DNA of 64,000 nucleotides from Tepidamorphus gemmatus (GTDB lineage: Bacteria; Pseudomonadota; Alphaproteobacteria; Rhizobiales; Tepidamorphaceae), in contig NZ_SMAK01000006.1 in NCBI RefSeq assembly GCF_004346195.1, positions 62,001 through 126,000 on the forward strand. Reading direction: 5' to 3'. Shown here piece after piece: positions 1 to 8,566 of the stretch. Position 1 is the first letter of the stretch, and each line of letters begins with the position of its first letter. The notes beneath the pieces are model-generated. The model was not told the origin of the DNA and did no database searches. It was given only the letters and a program-made list of their open reading frames with translations. The position numbers and the translations under genes were made by a program.

Positions 1-3000
1 ACCGCTTTCCGCCCGCGCGCGGGCGCGCCGCCGAGACGGAGGTCGAGCGCCGTCTCGGCCGACTCGTCGATGCGGTGGGCGGCGACGAGCCGATCGGCCG
101 CGACGAGGCCCCCGAGGCGCTGCGCGCCATTGCCGGCCGGCTCGACCGGCTTGGTGGCGCCGTCGCGCGGGATGATCTGGAACGGCGTGCGGCCCGCGAC
201 ACGGTGCGCCAGCTCGAGGAGCGCCTCGAACAGATCGCCCGGCGCATGGAGACGCCGGCGCGCCCGCCGCTGGCCACCGCCCGGCCGATCGGCTCCGGGC
301 GCGAGCGCCCGCTGGCCGACTCGCGCGTCTCGCCGGCCGCGCTCGACGGCCTGAAGGAAGCGATCGCCGAGATCGCCACCCGCCAGCGCAGCCTGGAGAC
401 CAGCTTCGACCGGGCCGTGGCGACCTATGCTGACCGCATCGATCACCGGCTCGATACGGTCGCCGAGCGGCTCGAGCGCACCCTCGAGGAGGCGCCCCTG
501 CGGGGACAGCGCCACCCGGATGCGAGCCGCGCGGAGTTCGACGCCCTGCGCCGGCTGGTCGGCGATCTCGCCGACCGCATCGACAGCATGCCGGCGCGCG
601 TCGCCGAGGACTTCGCCGGGCGACTGGAGGACACCGCCCGCCGGCTCGATACTGCGACCCGGTCCGAACTGGATGCGATTCGCGGCGAGCTGCGCGAGAT
701 CGCCCAGGATCTCGACCGCAGCGCGCGCGCCGAATTCCATGCCCTGCGCACCGAGCTGCGCGAACTCGCGGACCGCGTCGAACGGACGCCGACCTCGTCG
801 GCGTCCAGCCTCGAGGCGATGATCGAAGACGTCGCGCTGCGGCTCGACACCGCCGCGCGCAGCGAGTTCGCCGAGATCCGCAGCGAGATCCGCGAAATCG
901 CACGCGCCATCGACGCGGCCGGGCGCAGCGAGTTCGAGAGCCTGCGCGGCGAGATCCAGGCGCTGGGCGACCGCCTGAGCGCCGGCGAGCGGTCTCGGAC
1001 GCGGGAGCGCGACGACCGCGAGTTCGAAGCCGTGCGCGCCGAGATCCGGGCACTCGCCGAACAGATCGACGATGCCCGTCAGAGCGACTACTCGGCCCTG
1101 CGTGGCGAGATGCGCGCGCTCGGCGAGCGCGTCGGCACGGTGTCCGCGCCGCAGATGGCCGAGCTCGAGCAGCACCTGTCGATGCTCGCGAACCGGCTGG
1201 ACAGTGCCGCCAGCGAGGGAGACGCCACGGCGCTTGCCCAGATCGAGCGGCAGATCGCGCGGCTGGCCGAGCAGGTCGACGCCTCGACCCGTCGGGTGGC
1301 GGGCCTCGATGGGCTGGACCGGACGCTCGAGGACCTGTTCAGCCGGCTCGATCAGAGCCGCGCCGATGCCATGGAGGCGGCGCGGGCCGCTGCGCAGGAG
1401 GCGGTTGAGCGGGCGATGGCGTCGCTGGCGCGCGACACCGGCGGCGATCCGGACATCCTCGAGGCGTTGAAGCGCGAACTGGCCGAGCAGCGCGCCAATG
1501 CCGAGGCGGCCGACCGACGCACCGAGGAGACGCTGCGCGCCGTTCACGAGACCCTGAAGAAGATCGTCGGCCGGCTGGAGGATCTCGAGGACGAGATCGA
1601 GGGCGCCGCCGCCAGGCCGCAGGCGCGGGCCGGCGAGCTGCCGGCCGGACGTGAACCGGCGCCGGAGCCGACGGTCGGCGCCGCGCCGGAGGATCGCACC
1701 CGCGTGCCGGAGCCCGACGCGATCGTCGATCGCATCAACGCCGTCACCCGCTCGTTCCGCGAGGCGGTTCCGCCCGATCCGGCTGACGACGTGCCACTCG
1801 AGCCCGGCACCCGGAGGCCGAGGACCGAGCCTGAGGTGCTGGCCGCCGAGCCGACGCGCAAGGCCGACTTCATCGCCGCCGCCCGCCGCGCCGCCCAGGC
1901 GGCAACCCGGGAGGCGACCCGGGAGGCCGTTGCCGACGAACCGGCGGCGCCGATCCGCGACCGCAAGCGGCTGGCCGCGGTCGGGACCGCGCTGGCGCGC
2001 TACCGCCGGCCGCTGGCGATCCTCGTGGCGATGTTGCTGGTCATCTATGGCGCCATGAAGCTCGCTGCCATCCTGCGCTCGGATTCCGCCGTGCTGTCGC
2101 TCCTCGAGACACCGGAGGCAGGACAGGTCGAGACAGCCGACACGACGCCGCCGCAACGGCCGCCACACCAGACGGTCGACAACACCAAGGAGGCCGGTTC
2201 GGCAATCCGCCAGATCATCGCCGCCGCCGAGCCCGTCGCAAAGGCCGACGTCACCGGCTCGATCCCGACACCCGCAACGATCGATCAAGCAGTCGGAACC
2301 GAGCCCGCACCGGCCGCCGCCGCGTCCGCCCCTGCCTTGCAACAGGACGCGATCCCGGCGCTGCCCGAGAGCATCGGACCGCAGAAGCTGCGCGAGGCAG
2401 CGCTTTCCGGCGACCCAGCGGCACAGTTCGAGATCGCGATCCGCTACATGGATGGCCGCGGTGTGCCGCAGGACTACGCCGAGGCGGCCAGGTGGTATCG
2501 ACTCGCCGCCGCGCAGGGCCTTGCGCCCGCCCAGTACCGGCTTGGCAGCATGTACGAGAAGGGCCACGGCGTCGGTCGCGACCTGGCAATGGCACGGATG
2601 TGGTATCAGCGCGCGGCCGAGCGCGGCAACCGCAAGGCGATGCACAATCTGGCGGTGCTGTACGCCGACGGCATCGACGGAACGCCGGATTTCGAGAAGG
2701 CCGCCACCTGGTTCCGCCAGGCCGCCGAGCACGGGCTCGCCGACAGCCAGTACAATCTCGCGATCCTCTACGCGCGCGGCATGGGTGTCGCCGTCGACCT
2801 GGTGGAATCGTTCCGCTGGTTCGCCATCGCCGCCGACCAGGGCGACCGCGAGGCGCTCGCCAAGCGCGACGAGATCGCCCGCAATCTGGACGAGCAGCAG
2901 CTCGCCCGAGCACGCGCAGCCCTCGACTCCTTCACCCCGAAGCCGGTGGACCCGGCCGCCAACGTCGTCGCCGAGCCACAGGGCGGCTGGGGCGACGCGC

Positions 3001-3215
3001 TGCCGCCGGTGCGTCAGGCGCTCGGCGCACGCGAGAGCATCGCAACCGTGCAGTCGCTGCTGTCGCGGCTCGGCTACGCGCCCGGTCCCGCGGACGGCGA
3101 GATGGGACCGCGCACCCGCGATGCGATCCGCGCCTTCCAGCGCAGCGTCGGCATGCCGGATACCGGCGAGGTCAGTGAGGAGCTGATCGAGCGACTGACG
3201 CGTTCGGCCGGTTGA
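1..3215 (+). CDS. PodJ-like polar/cell-cycle coiled-coil protein with Sel1 repeats (5' end cut by window)
   Basis: The frame is open from the first bases of the window, so the true start lies upstream; GTG at 75 is only the first in-window start. About 600 residues of charged coiled coil (repeated 'R-SEF--LR-E-R-L' units with about 30-40 residue periodicity) come first. A single membrane helix follows near residues 647-667 counted from 75 (LAILVAMLLVIYG). Next is a Pro/Ala-rich stretch, then about four Sel1 repeats (2391-2885; YMDGRGVPQDYAEAARWY-type). The C-terminus is a peptidoglycan-binding domain (3034-3212; LLSRLGYAPGPADGEMG). This order matches the alphaproteobacterial PodJ localisation factor and its Rhizobiales relatives: cytoplasmic coiled coil, one transmembrane segment and periplasmic Sel1 plus PG-binding. 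A role in polar organisation or cell division is inferred from the family. A generic Sel1-repeat protein is the alternative. Confidence 0.82.
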   Translation, partial: RFPPARGRAAETEVERRLGRLVDAVGGDEPIGRDEAPEALRAIAGRLDRLGGAVARDDLERRAARDTVRQLEERLEQIARRMETPARPPLATARPIGSGRERPLADSRVSPAALDGLKEAIAEIATRQRSLETSFDRAVATYADRIDHRLDTVAERLERTLEEAPLRGQRHPDASRAEFDALRRLVGDLADRIDSMPARVAEDFAGRLEDTARRLDTATRSELDAIRGELREIAQDLDRSARAEFHALRTELRELADRVERTPTSSASSLEAMIEDVALRLDTAARSEFAEIRSEIREIARAIDAAGRSEFESLRGEIQALGDRLSAGERSRTRERDDREFEAVRAEIRALAEQIDDARQSDYSALRGEMRALGERVGTVSAPQMAELEQHLSMLANRLDSAASEGDATALAQIERQIARLAEQVDASTRRVAGLDGLDRTLEDLFSRLDQSRADAMEAARAAAQEAVERAMASLARDTGGDPDILEALKRELAEQRANAEAADRRTEETLRAVHETLKKIVGRLEDLEDEIEGAAARPQARAGELPAGREPAPEPTVGAAPEDRTRVPEPDAIVDRINAVTRSFREAVPPDPADDVPLEPGTRRPRTEPEVLAAEPTRKADFIAAARRAAQAATREATREAVADEPAAPIRDRKRLAAVGTALARYRRPLAILVAMLLVIYGAMKLAAILRSDSAVLSLLETPEAGQVETADTTPPQRPPHQTVDNTKEAGSAIRQIIAAAEPVAKADVTGSIPTPATIDQAVGTEPAPAAAASAPALQQDAIPALPESIGPQKLREAALSGDPAAQFEIAIRYMDGRGVPQDYAEAARWYRLAAAQGLAPAQYRLGSMYEKGHGVGRDLAMARMWYQRAAERGNRKAMHNLAVLYADGIDGTPDFEKAATWFRQAAEHGLADSQYNLAILYARGMGVAVDLVESFRWFAIAADQGDREALAKRDEIARNLDEQQLARARAALDSFTPKPVDPAANVVAEPQGGWGDALPPVRQALGARESIATVQSLLSRLGYAPGPADGEMGPRTRDAIRAFQRSVGMPDTGEVSEELIERLTRSAG

Positions 3216-3324
3216 GGCCGCACGCCGGCCCGGCCGGTTGACTTCCGCCGCCGGCTGCCGGTTAACAGACAGAGTGCAAGAACGAGCGCCCCGTCGGCGC
3301 GCGGCGACCCGTCAGGCCGCGAGC

Positions 3325-4251
3325 ATGCAGATCTACCTGCCGATTGCCGAGATCGCCGTGAACATGTTCCTGCTGCTGGGCATGGGCGGCGCGGTCGGCT
3401 TCCTGTCCGGCATGTTCGGCGTCGGCGGCGGCTTCCTGCTGACGCCGCTGCTGATCTTCACCGGCATTCCGCCGGCCGTCGCGGTCGCGACGCAGAGCGG
3501 CCAGATCGTCGCCTCGTCGGTGTCCGGCGCGCTCGCCCACTGGCGGCGCGGGACCATCGACGTCTCGCTCGGCATCATCCTGATCGCAGGTGGCATCGTC
3601 GGCGCGTCAATGGGTGTGGTGCTGTTCCGCCTGCTGCGGCATGTCGGCCAGCTCGACCTGATCATCTCCCTGCTCTACGTGCTGTTCCTCGGCGTCGTCG
3701 GCGGGCTGATGCTGTTGGAGAGCGCGCGGGCGATCATCCTCAGACGGCTCGGCCGGCCGATCGCCGCCCGCCGCCCCGGCCAGCATACCTGGGTGCACAG
3801 GCTGCCGATCAGGATGCGCTTCAAGCGCTCGCGGCTCTACATCTCGGTCCTGCCGGTGCTGGCGCTCGGCTGGTTCATCGGCCTGCTGGTTGCCGTCATG
3901 GGCATCGGCGGCGGCTTCATCATGGTGCCGGCGATGATCTATCTGCTTCGGATGCCGACAAACGTCGTCGTGGGCACGTCGCTGTTCCAGATCATCTTCG
4001 TGACCGCGGCGACCACGGTGCTGCACGCCGTTTCGACGAAGTCGATCGACGCTGTGCTGGCGCTGCTGCTGATGGTCGGAGGGGTGATGGGCGCCCAGTT
4101 CGGCGTACAGGCAGGCCAGCGGCTGCGCGGCGAGCAGCTGCGGCTGTTGCTGGCGCTGCTCGTACTCGCGGTCGGCGTGCGGATGATGTACGAGCTGGTG
4201 GCGACGCCACCCGATCTCTACACGCTGACGATTGCCGCGGGAGGCCGCTGA
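3325..4251 (+). CDS. TauE/SafE family sulfite/anion exporter
   Basis: A 308-residue polytopic membrane protein of about eight helices. It has the two glycine-rich family signatures, FLSGMFGVGGGFLLTPLL near residue 30 and VAVMGIGGGFIMVPAMI near residue 190. Proteins of this family export sulfite, sulfoacetate or other small anions. I chose ATG 3325 (MQIYLPIAEIAV...) because family members commonly begin this way; the frame is open upstream to a TTG at 3238 but that extension is Arg-rich and not family-like. Its stop is one base from the next gene, a TIGR02186 protein that typically accompanies this transporter in alphaproteobacteria. The true substrate cannot be read from the sequence. Confidence 0.9.
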   Translation: MQIYLPIAEIAVNMFLLLGMGGAVGFLSGMFGVGGGFLLTPLLIFTGIPPAVAVATQSGQIVASSVSGALAHWRRGTIDVSLGIILIAGGIVGASMGVVLFRLLRHVGQLDLIISLLYVLFLGVVGGLMLLESARAIILRRLGRPIAARRPGQHTWVHRLPIRMRFKRSRLYISVLPVLALGWFIGLLVAVMGIGGGFIMVPAMIYLLRMPTNVVVGTSLFQIIFVTAATTVLHAVSTKSIDAVLALLLMVGGVMGAQFGVQAGQRLRGEQLRLLLALLVLAVGVRMMYELVATPPDLYTLTIAAGGR

Positions 4252-4252
4252 G

Positions 4253-5020
4253 ATGATGCGGCTCATCCTCGTGCTTATGGCGGCGGCCTCGTTTCTGCCG
4301 CCGGAGCCCGTATGGGCGGAAGGCGTCATCGCGACGCTGTCGAACCGCCGCGTCGAGATCCGCTCCAACTTCGTGGGGACCGAACTGGTGGTGTTCGGGT
4401 CGATCGAGCGCGACGCTGCCACCGTGGGGCGGGCCCGGGGCTACGATGTCGTCGTCGTGGTGCGCGGCCCGACGGACGACATGGTGAGCTGGCGCAAGGA
4501 GCGGATCGCCGGGATATGGGTCAACGCCACCGGCGTCGAGTTCGTGCGGGCGCCGTCCTACTACGCGGTGTTGTCGAACCGGCCGCTGAGCGAGATCTCG
4601 GGGCCGCTGCTGCTGCGCCGGCGCGGCATCGGCCTCGACCATGTGAAGCTCGTGCCCCGAACTGCCCAGCCACCGGAGGTGGAGGCCGAGTTCCGCGACG
4701 CCCTGATTCGCCGCAAGATGGAACAGCACCTGTACATCGAGGACGGCCGAGCGGTGCAGATGCTGACGCAGCGGCTGTTCCAGGTGCCGATTCCGCTGCC
4801 CACACGTATCCGCACCGGCGGCTACACGGCGGTCGTCCACGTCTTCGCCGACGGCGCCCTGCTGGCCAGCACCGAGATCGGCTTCTGGGTCTTCAAGCAC
4901 GGGTTCGAGGCGGCCGTGTTCGATCTGGCCCACCGCCAGCCGCTGCTGTACGGACTGGCCACCGTGGCAATGGCCTTCGGGGTAGGTTGGCTGGGCAGCG
5001 TGCTGTTCCGGCGGGATTGA
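4253..5020 (+). CDS. TIGR02186 family (Alph_Pro_TM) membrane-anchored protein
   Basis: A 255-residue protein with an N-terminal signal peptide (MMRLILVLMAAASFLPP, Ala-Glu cleavage region near residue 24), a large periplasmic domain and one C-terminal helix (PLLYGLATVAMAFGVGWLGS) ending in a basic tail. The sequence fits the alphaproteobacterial TIGR02186/PF09608 family of unknown function, whose genes are commonly adjacent to TauE/SafE transporters. Here ATG 4253 follows the exporter stop by a single base, so the two are almost certainly co-transcribed. MRLIL at 4256 is an alternative start. A periplasmic partner role for the exporter is inference from conserved neighbourhood only. Confidence 0.85.
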   Translation: MMRLILVLMAAASFLPPEPVWAEGVIATLSNRRVEIRSNFVGTELVVFGSIERDAATVGRARGYDVVVVVRGPTDDMVSWRKERIAGIWVNATGVEFVRAPSYYAVLSNRPLSEISGPLLLRRRGIGLDHVKLVPRTAQPPEVEAEFRDALIRRKMEQHLYIEDGRAVQMLTQRLFQVPIPLPTRIRTGGYTAVVHVFADGALLASTEIGFWVFKHGFEAAVFDLAHRQPLLYGLATVAMAFGVGWLGSVLFRRD

Positions 5021-5051
5021 ACGAGAGCGCGTCCGGGAAGGGAGTCGCTGC

Positions 5052-5540
5052 ATGACCATCATCTCCGACCGACCGATCGGCGAGGACAGCCGGCCGCCGC
5101 TGGTGGCGCTGATCATCGGCTGGGCAGGCGTGGTGCCGTTCGTGGCGGCCGCACTGGCGCCGCTGGTGCTGTCGGACTACGGCACGGTCGCCTTCCTGTC
5201 GCTGGCCGGGGGCGTGTACGCGGCGCTGATCCTGTCATTCCTGGGCGGCATCCGCTGGGGCATGGCGATGAGCCCGCTGTGGGCATCCGACCGGACGCTC
5301 GGATTCGCCCTGTCGATCCTCGCGCCGAGCGCGGGATGGTTGGCGCTGCTGATCCCGCGCATCGAGGGACTGTCGCTGCTGATCGTCGCCTTCCTGCTGC
5401 AGGGCTGGCTCGATCTCAGGGCGGTCGGCGAGGGGCGCGCGCCGATGTGGTACGGTCCGCTGCGCATCCGCCTGACGGCGGCAGCCGTCGTCGCGCTGGT
5501 CGTGACGATGGTCTCCGAGGTGGCGATCATTCCGCTGTAA
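5052..5540 (+). CDS. DUF3429 domain-containing membrane protein
   Basis: A 162-residue integral membrane protein of about five helices. The family-like stretch AALILSFLGGIRWGMAM lies near residues 55-72 (DUF3429). GGGAG-type ribosome binding sequence is 8-9 bases upstream of ATG 5052. It lies 31 bases after the TIGR02186 gene and 25 bases before the next permease, so it is probably part of the same transcript. Function of DUF3429 is unknown; nothing in the sequence suggests an enzymatic active site. Confidence 0.85.
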   Translation: MTIISDRPIGEDSRPPLVALIIGWAGVVPFVAAALAPLVLSDYGTVAFLSLAGGVYAALILSFLGGIRWGMAMSPLWASDRTLGFALSILAPSAGWLALLIPRIEGLSLLIVAFLLQGWLDLRAVGEGRAPMWYGPLRIRLTAAAVVALVVTMVSEVAIIPL

Positions 5541-5565
5541 CGTCCGCCGTGCTACGGGCCATCGC

Positions 5566-6795
5566 GTGAGCATCAGCCTCGCCGTCTCCTGCCTGATCTT
5601 CCTCCTGATCGCGCTGCGGCAATGGCTGCCGGACAAGATCAGGATCTGGCACATCATGAGCGCCGGGGCGGTCGTGCTTCTCGCGTTCGGCGAGATCACC
5701 CCGCAGGCGGCGCTGGCGGCGATCGACTGGAACGTCATCGCCTATCTGTTCGGCGTGTTCCTGATCGCCGCCGCGCTCTACGACAACGGCATCTCGCATG
5801 CGATCGGCGAGCGCATCGTCGGCGCCGGCCGACCGCGGCTGGCGATCCTGATCTTCGTGCTGGCGACCGCGCTGACCTCGGCGGTTCTGACCAACGACGC
5901 GGCAGCGGTGATCGGCACGCCGATCGCGCTGATGCTGGCGCGCGCGCTCGATCGGCCGGCGGTGCCGATCCTGATCGCGCTGTGTGCGGCGGTGACGCTT
6001 GGCAGCATGGCAAGTCCGGTCGGCAACCCGCAGAACATCCTGATCGCTTCCCATGCCGGCTTCACCGATCCGGTCGGCACCTTCGCCCTCTGGCTCGGCC
6101 CGCCGACACTGATCGCGCTGGCACTGGCCTATCCGTGGCTGGTGCGGCTGGTGATGAACTGCCGGCCGTCCGGAACCATCCAGCCGGAGCTGCCGCTGCC
6201 GCACAGCGAGCCGCGCGCCTGGCCGGCCTGGGTCGGCATGGGCCTGCTGGTCGTGCTGGTTGTCGGCGGCAGCCTGCATCCGGGCCTGCACGTTCCCTTC
6301 GGTGTGGCCAGCCTGGTGGCAGCGGCACCGGTCGCCCTGTTCTCGAGCCGCCGGCTGCGCACGCTGCGGGAGGTGGACTGGCCGACGCTGATCTTCTTCG
6401 TGGCAATGTTCGTCGTGACCGGATCGCTGCACGACTCGGGCGCGCTGCAGCAGCTGCTCGGGCCGCTGGTCGAGCGGCTCGGCGAGCCGGCGGTGACGGC
6501 CGCGATCGCCTTCGTGGCGAGCCAGCTGTTCTCCAATGTGCCGGTCGTGGACCTCTATCTGCGACTGACCTCCGGTGCCAGCACCGAGACCCTGATGATG
6601 CTGGCCGGCATTTCGACGCTGGCCGGCAACCTGTTCATCATCTCCGCAGCGAGCAACGTCATCGTGGTGCAGCAGGCCGAGCGCTACGGACAGCGGCCGT
6701 TCACCTTCTGGCAGTTCACCGCGCTGATGCTGCCGGTGACGGTGATGTCGCCGCTCGTCACCTGGCTGTGGGTGACGGCCCTCGGCGGGGGGTGA
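5566..6795 (+). CDS. SLC13/ArsB-NhaD-like anion permease
   Basis: A 409-residue membrane protein of roughly 10-11 helices. It begins at GTG 5566, shortly after the DUF3429 gene. Ion-transporter-superfamily features include 'LTNDAAAVIGTPIALML' near residue 108 and 'MASPVGNPQNILIASHAGF' near residue 148; the paired NDA and SPVGNPQN motifs are typical of the ArsB/CitM/NhaD/SLC13 group. The likely role is transport of an anion such as a dicarboxylate, sulfate or arsenite, possibly linked to the TauE/SafE exporter in the same run. No arsR or arsC neighbour is present, so arsenite export is not favoured. Confidence 0.8.
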   Translation: MSISLAVSCLIFLLIALRQWLPDKIRIWHIMSAGAVVLLAFGEITPQAALAAIDWNVIAYLFGVFLIAAALYDNGISHAIGERIVGAGRPRLAILIFVLATALTSAVLTNDAAAVIGTPIALMLARALDRPAVPILIALCAAVTLGSMASPVGNPQNILIASHAGFTDPVGTFALWLGPPTLIALALAYPWLVRLVMNCRPSGTIQPELPLPHSEPRAWPAWVGMGLLVVLVVGGSLHPGLHVPFGVASLVAAAPVALFSSRRLRTLREVDWPTLIFFVAMFVVTGSLHDSGALQQLLGPLVERLGEPAVTAAIAFVASQLFSNVPVVDLYLRLTSGASTETLMMLAGISTLAGNLFIISAASNVIVVQQAERYGQRPFTFWQFTALMLPVTVMSPLVTWLWVTALGGG

Positions 6796-6801
6796 GCGCC
6801 G

Positions 6802-7524
6802 TCAGTCCGGCAGCAGCCGGCGGCGCGGCAGCGGGTAGACCGCGCTGGCGCCGAGCATCCAGGCGCAGAGCGAGGCGGCAGCGAACAGGCCGGCAAAGGC
6901 CGGATCGAGGACGTTGAGGCCGCCGGCATAGGCCCCGAAGGCGGGCATCACCAGCCGGCGGCCGTCGCCGGCGAAGCAGCGCCGGCGTATCCCCCTGCCC
7001 TTCAGGCTGACCTTCGCAACCGGGTGCAGATGGCCGGCGATCTCGCCGGCGGGCGCAGCAGGATCGGGCTCGTGGCGGAAGACGACCGGCCCCACGGCGA
7101 GCTCGGCGTACCAGTCGCCGGGGATGCCATCCGGTGGGCACGGATCGTGGTTGCCGGCGACCCAGATCCACGTGCGGCCGCGCTGCAGCGCGGCGAGCGC
7201 GGCGCGCGAGGCCGCGTCGATGCGCGCACCGGCGCCGGTGTCGTGGAAGCTGTCGCCAAGCGCGATCACCGTGCGCGGGTGCAGGCGCGTGACGGTGGCG
7301 GCGAGCCGCGACACCGTGGCGGCGGTGTCGTAGGGCGGCAGCAAGGCGCCGCGGCGCGCCAGCGCCGAGCCCTTTTCAAGGTGCAGGTCGGCGACCGCCA
7401 GCAGCCGTTCCTGCGGCCACCACAGCGCACCGCAAGGTTCGGCCGCGAACTCGGCGCCCGCAACCGCAATCGTCGGCACCGTCCGCCCCGCCGCGGGCGC
7501 GTTGCGCATCGCCACCGAGCCCAT
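6802..7524 (-). CDS. pdeM: Ligase-associated DNA damage response endonuclease PdeM (metallophosphoesterase)
   Basis: A 240-residue calcineurin-like phosphoesterase. All metal-binding blocks are visible: DLHLEKG near residue 47, GDSFHD near 90, GNHDP near 124 and GHLHPVAK near 165. The length and the LHLEKG and LHP motifs are those of the PdeM family (TIGR04123), which in many bacteria sits beside a ligase-associated helicase, exonuclease and ligase. Those partners are absent here: the gene is convergent with the anion permease (six bases between stops) and divergent from a small membrane protein. A start at MRNAPAAG is also possible. Confidence 0.85.
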   Translation of the reverse strand: MGSVAMRNAPAAGRTVPTIAVAGAEFAAEPCGALWWPQERLLAVADLHLEKGSALARRGALLPPYDTAATVSRLAATVTRLHPRTVIALGDSFHDTGAGARIDAASRAALAALQRGRTWIWVAGNHDPCPPDGIPGDWYAELAVGPVVFRHEPDPAAPAGEIAGHLHPVAKVSLKGRGIRRRCFAGDGRRLVMPAFGAYAGGLNVLDPAFAGLFAAASLCAWMLGASAVYPLPRRRLLPD

Positions 7525-7618
7525 TTTGCTGCACGCTCCGTTGATCCGCTGCCGATCCTGACCGATTCGGCAGGAGCGGGCACCGTCTATGCGACCGGAA
7601 CATTCAGGGGGTCAACCG

Positions 7619-7819
7619 ATGCGGCTGATGTTGCCGTTCTGGCAGCGCCTCGCGATCACCATCGCAGTCATGCTGGCGGCGAGCTACGCCGCGGGCTGGA
7701 TCTGGCAGTGGCTCACGGGCCTTGCCCTGCCAAGCTACGGGGCCGGCCTCGTCGGTGGGCTGGCGGCGCTGCCGACCTGGCACTTCCTCAGGCGGATCCG
7801 CCCGGCCGGCGGCGCCTGA
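7619..7819 (+). CDS. Small hypothetical membrane protein
   Basis: A 66-residue protein with two hydrophobic stretches (LAITIAVMLAASYAAGWIW and a glycine-rich GAGLVGGLAALPTWHFL) and a basic C-terminus. ATG 7619 is chosen because AGGGGG lies seven bases upstream; a longer in-frame start at 7589 lacks a site. It ends three bases before the stop of the convergent hutC. I do not recognise a family with a known function. Confidence 0.6.
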   Translation: MRLMLPFWQRLAITIAVMLAASYAAGWIWQWLTGLALPSYGAGLVGGLAALPTWHFLRRIRPAGGA

Positions 7820-7822
7820 CAC

Positions 7823-8566
7823 TCAACCGCCGGCCGGCGAGAAGCGGCCGACCAGCCGGCGCGCCGAGCCCGGATTGACGAGTTCGACCCAGGTAATCGG
7901 TGTGCGCCCGTTCCAGGTGCGGCGCTCGACCAGCAGGCAGGCATCGCGGACACCGATTGCGAGCAGGCGGGCGGTCCCGGCATCGGCGTTGACCGCGCGG
8001 ATCAGGTGCTCGGCATCGGTCCATGCCACGGTGTCGAGCAGCCAGCGCCCCGGCGCCGTCTGCCGGAAGTCGCATCGCTCGGCACCGGGGGCGGCGGCCA
8101 GGTTGATCAACCGTCGCTCGAGCTGCACCGGGTCGCCGTCGGCGCGGTGGACGCCGACAATCTCGACGATTGCCGCGCCGGGATCGACGCCGAGCCGGTC
8201 GGCATCACCGGCATCTGCCGGACCGACGCGCCGCGATATCTCGTCGAACAGATAGGTCTGGCCGGCGCGGGCGACCTCGGCGCCGACGTCCCAGATCTCC
8301 AGCACCGAACGTTCCGGCACCCGATCTGCGACGAAGGAACCGTGCCGGCGGCGGCGGCGGATCAGTCCTTCCTCGGCCAGCGAGGTGAGCGCCTTGTTGA
8401 CGGTCATCCGCGAGGCGCCGAACATCCCGGCCAGTTCGGTCTCGGAGGGAATGCGGACGCCGGGTCGCCACTCGCCGCTGATGATCGGACGGGCAAGCGC
8501 CCGGCGGATCTGCTGGTAGACGGCGCCGGAGCCGTCGAGGACGGGCGGACGTTCGCGCGGGCTCAT
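7823..8566 (-). CDS. hutC: Histidine utilisation repressor HutC (GntR family)
   Basis: A 247-residue GntR-family regulator. An N-terminal winged helix (PSETELAGMFGASRMTVNKALTSL, residues about 38-61) is followed by a UTRA effector domain containing the HutC-like 'VGVHRADGDPVQLERRLIN'. HutC represses hut genes and releases DNA on binding urocanate. Its ATG overlaps the stop of hutF by four bases, so hutF and hutC form one transcript. This gives autoregulation, if the palindrome in the hutF-hutI promoter region is its operator. Confidence 0.93.
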   Translation of the reverse strand: MSPRERPPVLDGSGAVYQQIRRALARPIISGEWRPGVRIPSETELAGMFGASRMTVNKALTSLAEEGLIRRRRRHGSFVADRVPERSVLEIWDVGAEVARAGQTYLFDEISRRVGPADAGDADRLGVDPGAAIVEIVGVHRADGDPVQLERRLINLAAAPGAERCDFRQTAPGRWLLDTVAWTDAEHLIRAVNADAGTARLLAIGVRDACLLVERRTWNGRTPITWVELVNPGSARRLVGRFSPAGG

